Shown: positions 10,138 through 21,175 of the stretch, one piece after another
Position numbering within the stretch: position 1 is the stretch's first letter
Layout of the letters: each line of letters starts with the position of its first letter
Assembly (NCBI GenBank): GCA_037447655.1
Contig: JBBHKE010002306.1
Location: 1-62,000, forward strand
Source of the DNA: Zygnema cylindricum
Lineage: Eukaryota; Streptophyta; Zygnematophyceae; Zygnematales; Zygnemataceae
DNA: 62,000 bases
Reading direction: 5' to 3'
Notes under the pieces: generated by a model
Told to the model about the DNA's origin: nothing
Database searches by the model: none
Seen by the model: the letters and a program-made list of their open reading frames with translations, nothing else
Translations under genes and position numbers: made by a program

Positions 10138-10815
10138 CTAAGGAGTTGAGGGAGGAAAGGCGCGACGAGGTGGGGATTTTGAAGGAGGTGAGAGAGGAGG
10201 GTGAGGGCGAGGAGGGGGAGGTAGAGGAGGAGGGGGACGACGGGGAGATGGGGATTTTAAAAGAGGTGAGAGAGGAGGGCGAGGGCGAGGAGGAGGGGGG
10301 CGACGGGGAGATGGGAATTTTAAAAGAGGTGAGAGAGGAGGGTGAGGGCGAGGAGGGGGAGGTAGAGGAGGTGGGGGACGACGGGGAGATGGGGATTTTA
10401 AAAGAGGTGAGAGAGGAGGGTGAGGGCGAGGAGGGGGAGGTAGAGGAGGAGGGGGACGACGGGGAGATGGGGATTTTAAAAGAGGTGAGAGAGGAGGGTG
10501 AGGGCGAGGAGGGGGAGGTAGAGGAGGAGGGGGACGACGGGGAGATGGGGATTTTAAAAGAGGTGAGAGAGGAGGGCGAGGGCGAGGAGGAGGGGGGCGA
10601 CGGGGAGATGGGGATTTTAAAAGAGGTGAGAGAGGAGGGTGAGGGCGAGGAGGGGGAGGTAGAGGAGGAGGGGGACGACGGGGAGATGGGGATTTTAAAA
10701 GAGGTGAGGGAGGAGGGAGGGGTTGGACAGGTGGAAATTTTGAATGAGGAGGCGGCCGCGGCTTCACCACTACAAAGCCATTGAGACAAGAAGAGAGAAG
10801 AATAATTATTGTCAA
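10138..10815 (-). CDS. Possible repetitive proline-rich cell-wall-like protein
   Basis: The 225-codon minus frame starts MTIIILLSSCLNGFVVV, a short hydrophobic stretch that could be a signal peptide. It continues as tandem Pro-rich repeats: 26-residue units containing LLKSPSPRRPPPPLPPPPRP and 21-residue variants. The composition resembles extensin or proline-rich wall proteins, which are secreted and made of such repeats. Caution is needed because the DNA is a minisatellite in multiples of 3, so other frames are open too: an acidic Glu/Gly frame on the plus strand at 10029-10784 and a Ser/Pro frame on the minus strand at 10082-10933. The start favours this frame, but expression is unproven. 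Confidence 0.35.
   Translation of the reverse strand: MTIIILLSSCLNGFVVVKPRPPPHSKFPPVQPLPPPSPLLKSPSPRRPPPPLPPPPRPHPPLSPLLKSPSPRRPPPPRPRPPLSPLLKSPSPRRPPPPLPPPPRPHPPLSPLLKSPSPRRPPPPLPPPPRPHPPLSPLLKSPSPRRPPPPLPPPPRPHPPLSPLLKFPSPRRPPPPRPRPPLSPLLKSPSPRRPPPPLPPPPRPHPPLSPPSKSPPRRAFPPSTP
10185..10744. repeat. Minisatellite with alternating 78-bp and 63-bp units
   Basis: Units begin GAGGTGAGAGAGGAGGG. They start at 10185, 10263, 10326, 10404, 10482, 10560, 10623 and 10701, giving lengths 78-63-78-78-78-63-78 and then a partial unit. The short form lacks 15 bp in the GAGGTAGAGGAG part. Units are almost identical, so the array is young. All lengths are multiples of 3. Confidence 0.97.
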
Positions 10816-12274
10816 TCATGTTAATTTTTGGCTTACAAACAGCTATGCTTTCTACAAGAGTCAACATCATTGATCTTCCCAATATATATTGTACAGATAG
10901 ATAGCAATCATTTTTTATTTTGCATTTTATCATATATTTTACCTACAGCTTCAAGACAAGCATATAAGCTTGGAAAAAAGGCAAAGACCAGGTGGAGAAG
11001 GTTAAAGTGGAGGAAAATGAAGAGCCACCGATGGCCAAAGGTTGTGGGAAAAGTTGATTGGTGGCAAAACGGGGGTGTACAGAGAAGTGTAGAGAGGATG
11101 CGCCGAACATACAAAAGGTAAAATATACACGGGTAAATTTAAGGCCAATACTTGTATGAACTACCTAGCAGCTCATGGTTTTATTTTTTATAAAAAGCAC
11201 GGGTCATTTTAAACGTTAGTAACTTCTTCGAATTAAACATAACCTTTAGGAAGCTACAAAAACCGTATACATGGAATTGCGGAAAGCTGTCAAAAATTAC
11301 AACTTCAACTGTTTTACGTTTTACCCTCATGTAATTTACTTGTTCGGTTATTCTTAATATCCTACTGACAAGAGAAAATCAGTGAAATAAAATGGATTTG
11401 CAAACGTCTACGCATGCCAAAAATAATCAAGCAACATTTAATGAAAACTGTATAAAAAGCTCGCGTGCTATTTTGTAGGTAATTTGTTTTTCAAATACTT
11501 GCGGTTTTCAACCACGAAAAAAAGTCTAAGAAAATGTTGAAAGGAAAAAATAAAAATAAACCACATGATTTGCTCATAATTGTGGTTTTTTGAGGTTTTT
11601 TGTTCTTTAAACAGGATTTCACTTCATTTTTTGTTAAATTTAAAAGCATACACAGTTTTTGATCACAAAATAAGTTCATAGTAAAAACTAAGGTTACGCA
11701 TGTAGCGATAATTTTTATGTGCTATTTGTTCTTGATTTAAGGTTATAAAGTTGAGTTTGACTTTCATGCTATAGATTGCTGAATAAAATAAAATGCTAGC
11801 TTGCCGATAAACAATCTCTTCGGATATTTTAAAATAAGATAATTTAAAAAAAATCGATCTGTTGTCTTTCTACACAATTAAAAAACAAAATTCAAAACCG
11901 GAAAATAAGTATGCTTTTAAACAATAAAAAAATTGAAAACCTGAAAAAAAAACTATCATAAATAATATCAGTGTAGGGATTCTTAATATAACAACAAAGC
12001 TGGATAAAATGATAGTTTCAAAATCAAAGAAATCGAAAATGTTTATAAATATAGTGTGCACAACCAAAATTCGAAATTTTGGGAGTTCTTTTTATGTTTC
12101 AAATATTTTTTTTATCTTCCCACGAGTATTTAGGCGATTGAGGTTTTATTTTTATATAAAGGAATGGTCTATTATTTCATTCTTTAGAAGTCCAATTGGC
12201 AATACAATTTTTTTTTGTGAACATCTTATTGGTAAACAACAAGCAATGAGGATGAATGAAAGAAAATGGACAAT
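10816..12274. other. AT-rich sequence 3' of the LRR gene
   Basis: This is the downstream flank of the minus-strand LRR gene that ends at 12281. No ORF with recognisable features and no element ends were found. Confidence 0.4.
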
Positions 12275-12280
12275 TTTATT
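12275..12280 (-). promoter_or_regulatory. Candidate AATAAA polyadenylation signal
   Basis: AATAAA, followed by AAATTG, reads on the minus strand immediately after the TAA stop of the LRR gene. Its position fits a 3' end signal, but AT-rich sequence produces such hexamers by chance. Confidence 0.3.
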
Positions 12281-12614
12281 TTATTTTTGAGAATAATAAT
12301 TGTCACTAGTTTGCATCTTGTTGAAGGTGGACGTACATTTGCAAGTAAACTTGTTATCTTGATTGTTGTATCCTTCATTGCATGCACATGATGTCCCGTT
12401 TGTGCCACGAGAGCAAATACCACCTCCCCCACAAGGGCCTCCTGGTTGTGTCGCATTGCAAAACGCTTTACAATCGCTTTTACTTCGCTGAGGGGCGGAT
12501 GAGCACTCGATTGGGAGGTTTGAGTCAAATAGGCAATTTCTGGTTAACTCTTTACAACTCGGGTGCCCGTTGCTTTTGGTAACAGGCCCAGTGAAGTAGT
12601 TGGCACTAATGTTG
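12281..12614 (-). CDS. Terminal exon: last LRR half and EGF-like Cys-rich tail
   Basis: Preceded by the acceptor CTATATTTCCAG, the exon begins with base C, completing a codon split in phase 2, and ends at TAA. Residues 1-11 (NISANYFTGPV) are the first half of a plant LRR. The rest is a 99-residue tail with 11 Cys, including pairs such as SDCKAFC and a block PCGGGGIC ... SCACNEGY ... FTCKC. This matches the CxC-xx-G-aromatic pattern of EGF-like modules, which are disulfide-bonded and extracellular. Three N-glycosylation sequons (NIS, NAT, NGT) fit secretion. An in-frame ATG exists just upstream at 12632-12634, but the seven codons from there to the acceptor look intronic, so I prefer the spliced start. 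Confidence 0.82.
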
Positions 12615-14245
12615 CTGGAAATATAGTCCGCCATTGTAAAAGAATATCACTCAGCAAGCTATAAAAATCCATGATTACACGTCTAAAAAATATAGATGTT
12701 TAAGAAGGTATCACCTTTGATTTATGGACAACAAGACCTAAAAAAGATAGAAACCTAAACCTTTTGTATCACCTAATTTTGATTTTGATTTTACATATGC
12801 AAGTTAATTACTTTAAATGATATACTCATTTAACACTAAGATTAATCAATGGAAATTGTAAAGGGAGATAAACATTTTGTTTATACCGAAATTTTATATT
12901 TTAAATGGGCATTTTTCAAATAATATTACGTTATATGCAACTCTTAATTTAATGCCTCGACAAATTTAAAAGCCCGGAATAAACCTAAAATAAGTATTAA
13001 AAGTGATGAAATTTCATTTAGAGTACAATAACAGCGAAGAAAAATACAGATTGTTTTTCATTTATTATGGTAAGAAAATCATCTATCGGAGAATTTTACT
13101 TGTCAAAACAAATAGTGTGGCTTTTTTGCGGAACAAACAAAAGGCATTTGTGCGCACTCTTGATGGGTAGTAATTACCCAAATAAACCAAAAAAAATTGT
13201 AAAGTCAATATAAACTCACTAAAGATTAGACAAAGTAAAAATGCAAGATACCATAACAAATGGCTTATGTCACAATCCCTTCGCCCTCCACCCTTTTTTT
13301 TCTAAAAAAAAAAGTTTTTTATTGCTTCTTGTCCTTTTTAACTCTATACAGTTTTTTTTTATTATTATTTATAATTCATTATTACTGCTACTTGCTATTC
13401 CCAGTATGAATTATTTATTATTATTTTTTTTAATGTTCTTTTGTTATTTTTATTATTTCTATTATTTTCTATTTACTAGTATTATTGTTTACTATTTTAA
13501 ATAACATTTAGTATTATATTTGAAGATTTTCATTTTTATATGATTCTTGATTGTTGTAACAACATCGCCATTATTGTTATTAATGTTCCTGTGTTTTATT
13601 TATTCTTCAGTTCTCGTTATTACAGTTGAGTAATCAAAATTATTATTAATATTTTTTTATGATCCAGAAGTAACATGAGAAAGATATTGAATATTGACAA
13701 ACAAAAGTTAATAATAATACTAGTATATTAAACAATGTGCCAAAAAATAGTAAAACAAAATGCTGAAAAAAATAAAAAAAGAACAACAACAACGGAAACA
13801 ACCAAAAAACACTTCACAATGTATGCCTTTACGCTCCTCCCCCCTTCCTCTTTCTTTTATTGCATATGAAAAATAATCCGCAAACCAATATGAAAGTAAA
13901 ACCACTTAAAAAAGAAGGGAAAATATGCCTTTTTTAAATGCAAGATTTTAAAATCCTTGTCTGTTTCAATCACATTCCCGACCTTCCCCTAGCCAATTCC
14001 GCTCCCCTCTCTCTCACTCTTTCTTCTATAAATTGGTTTACATTGTCGTACTTAATATTTTTAAAATATATAAAAAAAAAAACGCTTCATAGTTAGAAAA
14101 TACTTCCAATTTTTATATTTAAATTCTTAAAAATCAAAAAAGAAACTAAGGGAAATTTGATGTTATTTCCTACTTTTCTTTTTTAAATGAAAACTCTTTC
14201 CTAATTTTTTTCTAATTATAACTAGAAATCATTATTAACATTCGA

Positions 14246-14253
14246 TGTATATA

Positions 14254-14297
<44 letters not shown>
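14246..14297. repeat. TA microsatellite
   Basis: Nearly pure TA dinucleotides run for about 50 bp inside the last intron, a common substrate for length variation. Confidence 0.95.
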
Positions 14298-14305
<8 letters not shown>

Positions 14306-14471
14306 TCTAGTTATAGGCGTGTGCTATCTACCATTCTACTTTTTAATTACATTCATTTTTATTAATTTATTTTTATTACATTTTATTATTTTTAGTATAA
14401 GTATTAGCTGTTATGATTATACATCATTATTGTTATTATTATTATTTTTTACTATAAAATACCATTTTTTA

Positions 14472-15479
14472 TAGTGTTGGGTATCGGGTGAAATCATATC
14501 GCGATAATTTCGATATTCGATATATCGAATATCGATCGGTCAGGGTCTGCGATATATCGTACCGGGACCAACATAAATTATCGCGATGTATTTGGGTAAA
14601 AAATGGTTGTCCGTACAGATATAGTACGAAAAATCGTACGGAACCCCCCCCCCCCACTGAGCGTGCGCAACACTAGTGTTGGGTATCGAGGACCACTTGC
14701 CGATATTCGATATGTACGGAATTTTAGGTACCCGATAATCAATATATCGCATCGATTTATCGAGAAGCTATCTGTAGTTTTCTCTCACATTATGCTTGAA
14801 AATTGTGATTTCTAAAATAAGAGACAATTGCTTCTGTTGCTGCTGCTAGTACTACTTTTAATGTTTTTTTTTTTTAATTTATTCTTTTTTTTTTTATTCT
14901 AATTTTCTACAGGACAATTTTTTTTTTTTTTTCTTTTTAGGTTTTTTTTTTTTTTTGTAAATAAATATTAAGATACAGAAAAAATTAAAGGATGCTAGTA
15001 AACTAGTAATACTAGTAATACTAGTAATACTAGTGGTAGTGCTGCTTCTGCTAGTACCAGTGCTACTGCTGAAATAGTGCCAGTGCTACTGCTGAAACGA
15101 ACAGTCTGCAACAAAAATATTGTTAGATCATCATTTCACTAAATTAGTGTGAGTTTTTCGTTTGAAAATTTGAAGTTCTGTACGCTAATACGTACTATTA
15201 TTTAGGTACTAATTTATCTACGGTTACATGTTGCGCCGTCTACCTTGAAGTAACGTATCAAAATTCACGTCAGACGCAGCGTATCATACAGTTATTCGTT
15301 TTTGATAAAATAATATATTATATAAAGCATTAAATTTTAAAAATACTATATATCGCAAAATATATCGCGATAATTTTTGTTGGTCCCGGTACAATATATC
15401 GAAGCTTCTGACCGATCGATAATCGATATACCGAATATCGAAATTATTGCGATTTGATTTTACCCAACACCCAACATTC
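14472..15479. mobile_element. hAT-like element, about 1.0 kb, possibly composite
   Basis: The left end TAGTGTTGGGTATCGGGTGA continues through ATCGCGATAATTTCGATATT and CGGGACCAAC. The right end, read in reverse, starts TGTTGGGTAAAATCAAATCGC and carries the same motifs, giving inverted arms of about 130 bp. Flanks are identical 8-bp ATTTTTTA (14464-14471 and 15480-15487), a hAT-type duplication. Inside, near 14668-14690, a second pair of ends meets back to back (CAACACTA beside GTGTTGGGTATCG), so a smaller element may be nested. No transposase is present, only short CTAGTA repeats (about 15000-15060). Confidence 0.75.
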
Positions 15480-15487
15480 ATTTTTTA

Positions 15488-16580
15488 ACATTGTTTGTGT
15501 TATTTATCAACATTAATAATGTTATATCGATTATTATTATATATGTTTTTTTTTTTTTTTTTATCTGTTTTTGTTATCTGTTTTTTTTAATTACTAATGG
15601 ATCATTATATATATGCATATATAAATTTATATACATCTGTATATTATTTGTTAACACTGTTATTATTTCTCAATATGTTTTATTTAAACGTCATTTATTT
15701 TCTATTGTTATTTATAACAACTTGCTATTATTTACGTTACCAATTATTTTTATTTACTTTTATTAATAACTATGTAACATACATATCAATGTCTATTATG
15801 TGTCTCCATTATTCTTTATTACTACTTATTAATATTTGCTGATATTAATGATTTTTTATTCATTATCATTTTTTTTTTTATTTCTTTTTATTATTATTTT
15901 TTTGGCAATGTTAATAAATCATTGCATGAATATATGTAGTTTTGATAAGTATTTTTTATTTTGTCTTATTGAAATTTTATTCTATTGTTTTTTTATTCAA
16001 TTTTTTTTTACTAAATATTATTTATTATTATTCGTACGTTTTTCATTATTTACTTATTATTGTCTTTAATGAGTTATTATTTTTTTTTATATAATTAATG
16101 CATGTCTACATATAAATTTGCTATCATTCTTTTTGTATCCATTATTTTGTTTTATTTTTTGTTATTTACCACTACTATTCATTTTTATCATTACTTAACA
16201 CTATGGTAATTTTTCTTATTCCTTATGAACATTGTTTATTATTATTTTTTGTTGCTATGATTTATCAAATATTTTAGTTTTATATTTGAACATTAAATGT
16301 TATTATTAATTTATTTATTTCTGTTTTGTGTTATTATTTATAGAATCTACATTTAATTTAGTAGTATTTTTATCATTTATTTTATTTATTATTACTTATT
16401 AATATTTATTATTTTAATCATTATGGTTATTTAAATTTATTCCGTATTGTTTTATTTTTGTTCGTATTATTTCTGATACTGTTTTTGATATTAGTAATAA
16501 TGTTATGGATATGATTATGATTGATATTGTTATTATTCTTACTTTTATTGTTTATAATCGTGTTCGAATATTTGGAAAAC
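15488..16580. repeat. ATT-rich low-complexity intron DNA
   Basis: TTATTATT runs with occasional TA-rich words dominate. The same composition recurs at 13300-13720, 17280-17500, 20505-21160 and 24440-24750, always within this gene's introns. The Phe/Tyr/Ile-rich frames follow from composition. Confidence 0.85.
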
Positions 16581-18184
16581 AATAACACCGAAATATTTCA
16601 AAAATATAAAATTGCTATTCCAAAATGAATATCAAACCAACGCAAAAAAAAATCGATAATAATAATAGAAACATACATGATAGCAGTAATAATAATAACA
16701 ATGAAATTTTGTAGACCCTTTCGTTCCTCTTAGCTCAAACCCCCGCCCCAAGCTATCTTTGCCAACAAGAATGTCATTATATTGTGTACCATATTAAAGA
16801 AAAGATGCATGTCCATCTAAACTATGCCTTACATATGCACATGTGTATGACTAATAAAAAAGTATAAATGTTTAGGTCCTACCACTTACCCCTTTTTTTC
16901 GGCTTCTTTGCCTTTCTTCACACAGAATATTTCATTGCATTTGATTAAAAAAAAAACAGCAAAATAATAGTAAAATTATTAATAATACCAATAATTGGAA
17001 AAACCATTTCATTTACGATTCTCTCCACCTCCCCTCTAACTTATTTCATCACTAGCTCAATTATTTTTCAATATATAAAAAAAGAAAAAACTTCACAGAA
17101 GAAAAAAAAAAACTCATCGAAAAACAAAAAACCATGAATTGTCAAAAAAAATGAAAAAATAGAAAAAAACAATTTATTTTCTTCATTCAAAGGAAGATCA
17201 TTTTCAAGGGTCTACAAGTTTGTAACTATAAATTACTCCTACTATTTTTTAGATAAATAATTTTTTTCCGACCATTAATTGATAAAAACATTTATTACTA
17301 AATTTTCATTTTTTTTTCTATTATTATTTTTAATTGGTCTGCATTATTGTGTATTATTGTTTCTATTTTCTTTTGGTATTATTATATATTTTTTCTATTA
17401 TTGCTACTATTGTTAAAACTGTTAATAATTAGACCATTATTACTATTACTATCATTATTATTACTAATTTTAGTTGTGATATTAATCACATTTGAAAGAA
17501 AGTCACACATGACCATTTAGAGATGAACTTAGATCTTTTAAAAGAAAAAGATAATGATAGAAATCATAAGTGAAAATGCTGTTAATAATGATAAAAATAA
17601 TATATATGATAATGATAACATAAAAAAATCTCATAATTGTGCGGAAACAAATCCAAATAGTAAAAAAAATAATAAAAAAATGAAAACAAGAAAATAAAAA
17701 AAAATCTCAACACATGGTTTTATCACGCTTCTCCCTGCCCATTTTCCTCATTGCATTAAATAAACAAGCCAAAAAAATTCACAAAATTACGAAACCTAGT
17801 AAAAGCTCTATATATAAATAATAAACGATTATATGCGTTTACATCCTATCACTTAGCCCTCATCTAAAATTATTATTAATTAGACTATCAAAACTAACAA
17901 TTTATTCTTACTATTATTTTTATATGCTTTTATTATTATTGCTAGGATTATCATCTTACATATCCATTTGGAAGACAATCAGACCTAATAATTTATATAT
18001 TTAATATTTAAACCGCTGAGCTTGGATTTTTGAAAAGAAGGAAAAAAGAAGATAAATCATGAATGAAAATGATTTTAATAATGATAAAAATGATATTACT
18101 GATAATAATAATATAAAAGAACACGATAATTGTGTCAAAACAAATGATAATTATATAAAATGATAACATGAAAATTAATACACT

Positions 18185-18603
18185 ATATGGTTTTATCTCA
18201 CTCCTCCCTCCCCTTTCCTCCCTCCCCTCATAAAAAAAACAATCCGCAAACCATTACAAAAGAGCGCAACGAGAAAAAACACACAATACAAATACCAACT
18301 AGAAATTAGAGCGGAAAATACATATTCGTGACATGCAAGTTTTCCAATCCACATCTATTTAAATCATGATCTCATCACCCAACCCACTCACCTCTGCCTT
18401 ACCCGACCCTTCTCCCTCCCCTCTCCCCCCATCAAGTCACGTAAATTTTACAATTAAATTTTCCTAAGCAAAAATTAAAAATAAATACGCAAAAAAGCTT
18501 TGCTTTTGACAAACTTTGATGGGTGAACATTTTTTACAGCAACCTATTTCTATTTAAAACACACTTTTGATGCTTAACACAACCATAGTGTCATGTGTCT
18601 TAC
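18185..18603 (-). repeat. Intron module, donor-side block, copy at exon 5
   Basis: In plus order the block contains GGTTTTATCTCACTCCTCCC, a cattgcat/AATCCGCAAACCATT element, AAGTTTTCCAATCCACATCT, CACCATCAAGTCACG (or a close variant), TGACAAACTT, and AAAACACACTTTTGATGC followed by the donor. The same ordered elements precede the donors of exons 4 (19705-20103), 3 (24960-25256), 2 (26170-26548) and 1 (28190-28563). Exonless copies lie near 13820 and 17715. Confidence 0.85.
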
Positions 18604-18675
18604 AATTCAACGAGGGATTTCAGTTGACCAACGGACGATGGAATCCTTCCACTCAACTGATTGTTGTTTAACCGT
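18604..18675 (-). CDS. LRR exon 5 (72 nt)
   Basis: The acceptor is TTGGGGTCACAG and the donor GTAAGACAC. It encodes R-L-N-N-N-Q-L-S-G-R-I-P-S-S-V-G-Q-L-K-S-L-V-E plus TT. This is the closest of the five to the plant LRR consensus. Its split codon joins the terminal exon's first base C to give Phe, and the reading continues as FNISANYFTGPV, so the LRR register is unbroken. Confidence 0.88.
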
Positions 18676-19080
18676 CTGTGACCCCAAACATCCACAAAAA
18701 CCAATTATAAAAAAAAAAACGAAAAAAAAATCAAATATCGAAGGGAAAAAAACTATATTTATAAATATACAAATTCCTCACGCCCACCTCTTCCATCCTT
18801 ATTCCTGTCTTGTTTCTTTGCTACAATCAATCACTCATTTTTTCAAGTATTAAAAAAAAAGAAAAGATGAACGCAACATTACAAATTTTCAACAACATAT
18901 ATATATTGACAAAAAACAGAAAAAACGATGAGATAATAAACATACTTATAAATGATGTCATATTTCAAATCGAAAGATACATATTTATCGAATATCTCCC
19001 CCACACATACTTGCATATGAATAAAAATTGTATGCAGATAATTGTATGAATATTTATTATGTACAGAATGTAAGCACCGC
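18676..19080 (-). repeat. Intron module, acceptor-side block, copy at exon 5
   Basis: From the acceptor outward: AT-rich sequence, then a block containing CAACATATATATATTGACAA, TATTTCAAATCGAAAGATAC and ATCTCCCCCACACATAC. It is matched at exon 3 (25329-25730, with CAACATATACCGATT and ATCTCCCCTATACATAC) and more weakly at exon 2 (26621-26860, ATCTCCCCCACATATTC). The duplicated module therefore extends on both sides of the exon. Confidence 0.75.
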
Positions 19081-19085
19081 CTTTC

Positions 19086-19470
19086 CAACTATTTTAACAA
19101 GGAAATGTCGAAATGCCAAAAATGTCAAAATACAGAAACTTTCGAAAATGCGTAATAATTAGAAATACAAAAAAATGAGAACGCTTAGAGTTTTAACATT
19201 AAAAAAATGTCGAATTGCAGAAAATAAAAAAGCATGGAAAATGTCATAATACAGAATGTCAAAAATACCAAAAAAAATTACAATACAAAATATCTAAATT
19301 AAAAAAATGTTGAAATAAAAAAAAATTGAAATGTTGGAGACGTAAATGAGAGCAAATGTAGAAATACGAAAAATGTCAAAATTTGGAAAATTTCGGCACC
19401 AAATGCAAAATGCTATAAAATACAACAAATCCGAAATGCAAAAAATATCAATATACAAAAAATGTCTGAA
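19086..19470 (-). repeat. Intron minisatellite, AAAATGTCRAAATGCAAA family, block 1
   Basis: Degenerate units of about 17-20 bp (plus strand AAAATGTC, then GAAATGC or AAAATAC, then AAA) are repeated head to tail. In the sense of the gene the unit is T-rich (TTTGCATTTYGACATTTT). Confidence 0.85.
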
Positions 19471-19704
19471 CCACCATTATGGTTCCTATTATTTATGAGC
19501 TTATTCATAAATTTGGACGACAATCACACCTAATTATAAAAAGAAAAAACGATCAAAAAGTAACGCAAATAATTTTAACGACTTTACTAACAATGTAAGC
19601 TATAAAGATAACATGAAGAAAAATAGTAATTGTGTTAAAATAAATAAACAAGTTCAAAAATAAATACAACAATTAAAAAAAGACACAAAATAAAACAAAC
19701 CACA

Positions 19705-20103
19705 CCACTTGGTTTGGTCACGCTATTCCCCTCTCTCGTCTTTCCCAACATGAAAGAAATATTCCGCAAACTATTATAAAGAAACACACTAAATATAAAC
19801 CATCATAAAAGAACACACTTAAAAATAGAATGAAAAATACACATTGGTGAAGTGCAATTTTCCAATCCACATCTATCTCAATCATGATCACCCCTTACCC
19901 CATTCTTCCCCAACTCCTTCCCCTTCTTTTCCACCATCAAACACATAAATTTCATGAATAATATTTTCTTAAATAAAAACTAGAAAAAAAGAGGTTTTTT
20001 TTGACAAACTTCAGTGCATTGATTTATTTATTGCAACAAACCATTTGCAATTAGATTATACCTTTGATGATGTGTAACACAATCACACTGTCACATATCT
20101 TAC
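19705..20103 (-). repeat. Intron module, donor-side block, copy at exon 4
   Basis: It carries the ordered elements GGTTTGGTCACGCTATTCCC, ATTCCGCAAACTATTATAAA, GCAATTTTCCAATCCACATC, TTCCACCATCAAACACATAA, TGACAAACTTCAGTGC and AACAAACCATTTGCAATTAG before the donor. Homologous to 18185-18603 and to the blocks at exons 1-3. Confidence 0.85.
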
Positions 20104-20175
20104 ACGTGTGTGAGGGATGTCAATTGACTGAGAGGCGATGGAATGCTTCCCGTCAACTTGTTGTCATTAACCCAT
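20104..20175 (-). CDS. LRR exon 4 (72 nt)
   Basis: The acceptor is CGTTGTCACAG and the donor GTAAGATATG. It encodes W-V-N-D-N-K-L-T-G-S-I-P-S-P-L-S-Q-L-T-S-L-T-H plus GT, so the codon split with the next exon reads GT|A (Val) instead of TT|A. Here the intron happens to stay open for about 100 codons on the 5' side, so a simple ORF search joins the exon to unrelated intronic residues. Confidence 0.88.
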
Positions 20176-21170
20176 CTGTGACAACGGGTATCACAAAACC
20201 AATCATAAAATAATTGAGAAAAATTAAAATATCGAAAGGGAAAATAAAATAGCATTTTATAATACCAACAAAAGAAATTAACAAAAAATATTACACATAT
20301 ATGCATATATATATATATGGATATATACGCTAGCTTAGCAGTTATAAAAGGAATCGATTTTCTTCTTTTTTTTATATGAAAAAATGAACTTTCTTGCCAA
20401 AGTTTTTGTTGACAATAATCAGAAAAAAAAATATATACATATATTTTTAACAGTTTATTTTTTTTATTGCTAGCTGTGGTTACAAATATTTTGTTTAGCA
20501 TCATTATTTGTAACTTATTGTTATTGTATTATCACTTTTTTTGTATTACTACTTATTGTTATTGCTATAGTTATACATTATTGTTGTTGTTTGATCTTAA
20601 AGTCAGTATTTTGACACTATTTATCATTATTTATTGAGATTTTTTAATATTTATTTACTATTATTAATATTAACTATAAATTAATAACTCTTAATTCTTG
20701 TTTATAATTACTGTTTATTACTGCTTATTATACTTTAATATTAGATATCATTATTTATTGATAGTCATTTTTTTAATATTATATTTTTTTCTCTTTTCTA
20801 TTTTATTCTTTCTTATTGTTTTTTTTATTATATTAATGAATAATTATATATATATTTATATGTAATTTTTATATTTTATTATTCTGGGTGCATTTTCGGT
20901 ATTTTTTTTTTTATTGTTATTATTATTATTTGTATGTTATTTATTATTTTCGTGTAATTTCTGAATTACTTTTTGTTACTGATCGCTATTATTTGGGTTA
21001 TTGATTACTATATAGCTATATACATTTATATATGCATACATTGTTATTTTATTTGTTTTTAATGTAACTTAACACCTTCCTACTTATCACAATTAATCGT
21101 ATTTATCATTATTTACCATTATAATTTCTTTTTCCAATTTCTTTTTCTTTCTTTTTCACCATTTTTAACT
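20176..21170. other. Acceptor-side intron of exon 4, then ATT-rich DNA
   Basis: AT-rich sequence (20176-20500) continues into ATT repeats (20505-21160). Unlike at exons 3 and 5, I do not see the CAACATATA/ATCTCCCC block clearly, so this side has diverged or been replaced. No exon was found. Confidence 0.5.
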
Positions 21171-21175
21171 GAATT

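Larger units (their letters stand above)
12615..18603 (-). other. Intron between LRR exon 5 and the terminal exon (5989 bp)
   Basis: No further LRR exon was found. Contents in plus order: plain AT-rich sequence to 13240, ATT-rich DNA (13300-13720), a copy of the intron module block without an exon (about 13820-14030), a TA microsatellite, a hAT-like element (14472-15479), ATT-rich DNA (15480-16580), weaker module traces (about 16720-17100 and 17715-17850, no exon), and the module block that flanks exon 5 (18185-18603). Confidence 0.7.

Noticed and set aside
10029-10784. 251-codon acidic Glu/Gly repeat frame on the plus strand
   Set aside because: It overlaps the minisatellite. Its non-repetitive start (poly-Asn from an AAT run) gives no support, and the minus-strand Pro-rich frame has a better N-terminus.
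15491-16069. Phe/Tyr/Ile-rich frames resembling membrane proteins
   Set aside because: ATT-rich intron DNA with no conserved motif.
20176-20504. Upstream half of the 134-codon frame containing LRR exon 4
   Set aside because: Only the last 24 residues belong to a protein. The rest is intron that happens to be open, and the CAG acceptor at 20176-20178 marks the true boundary.
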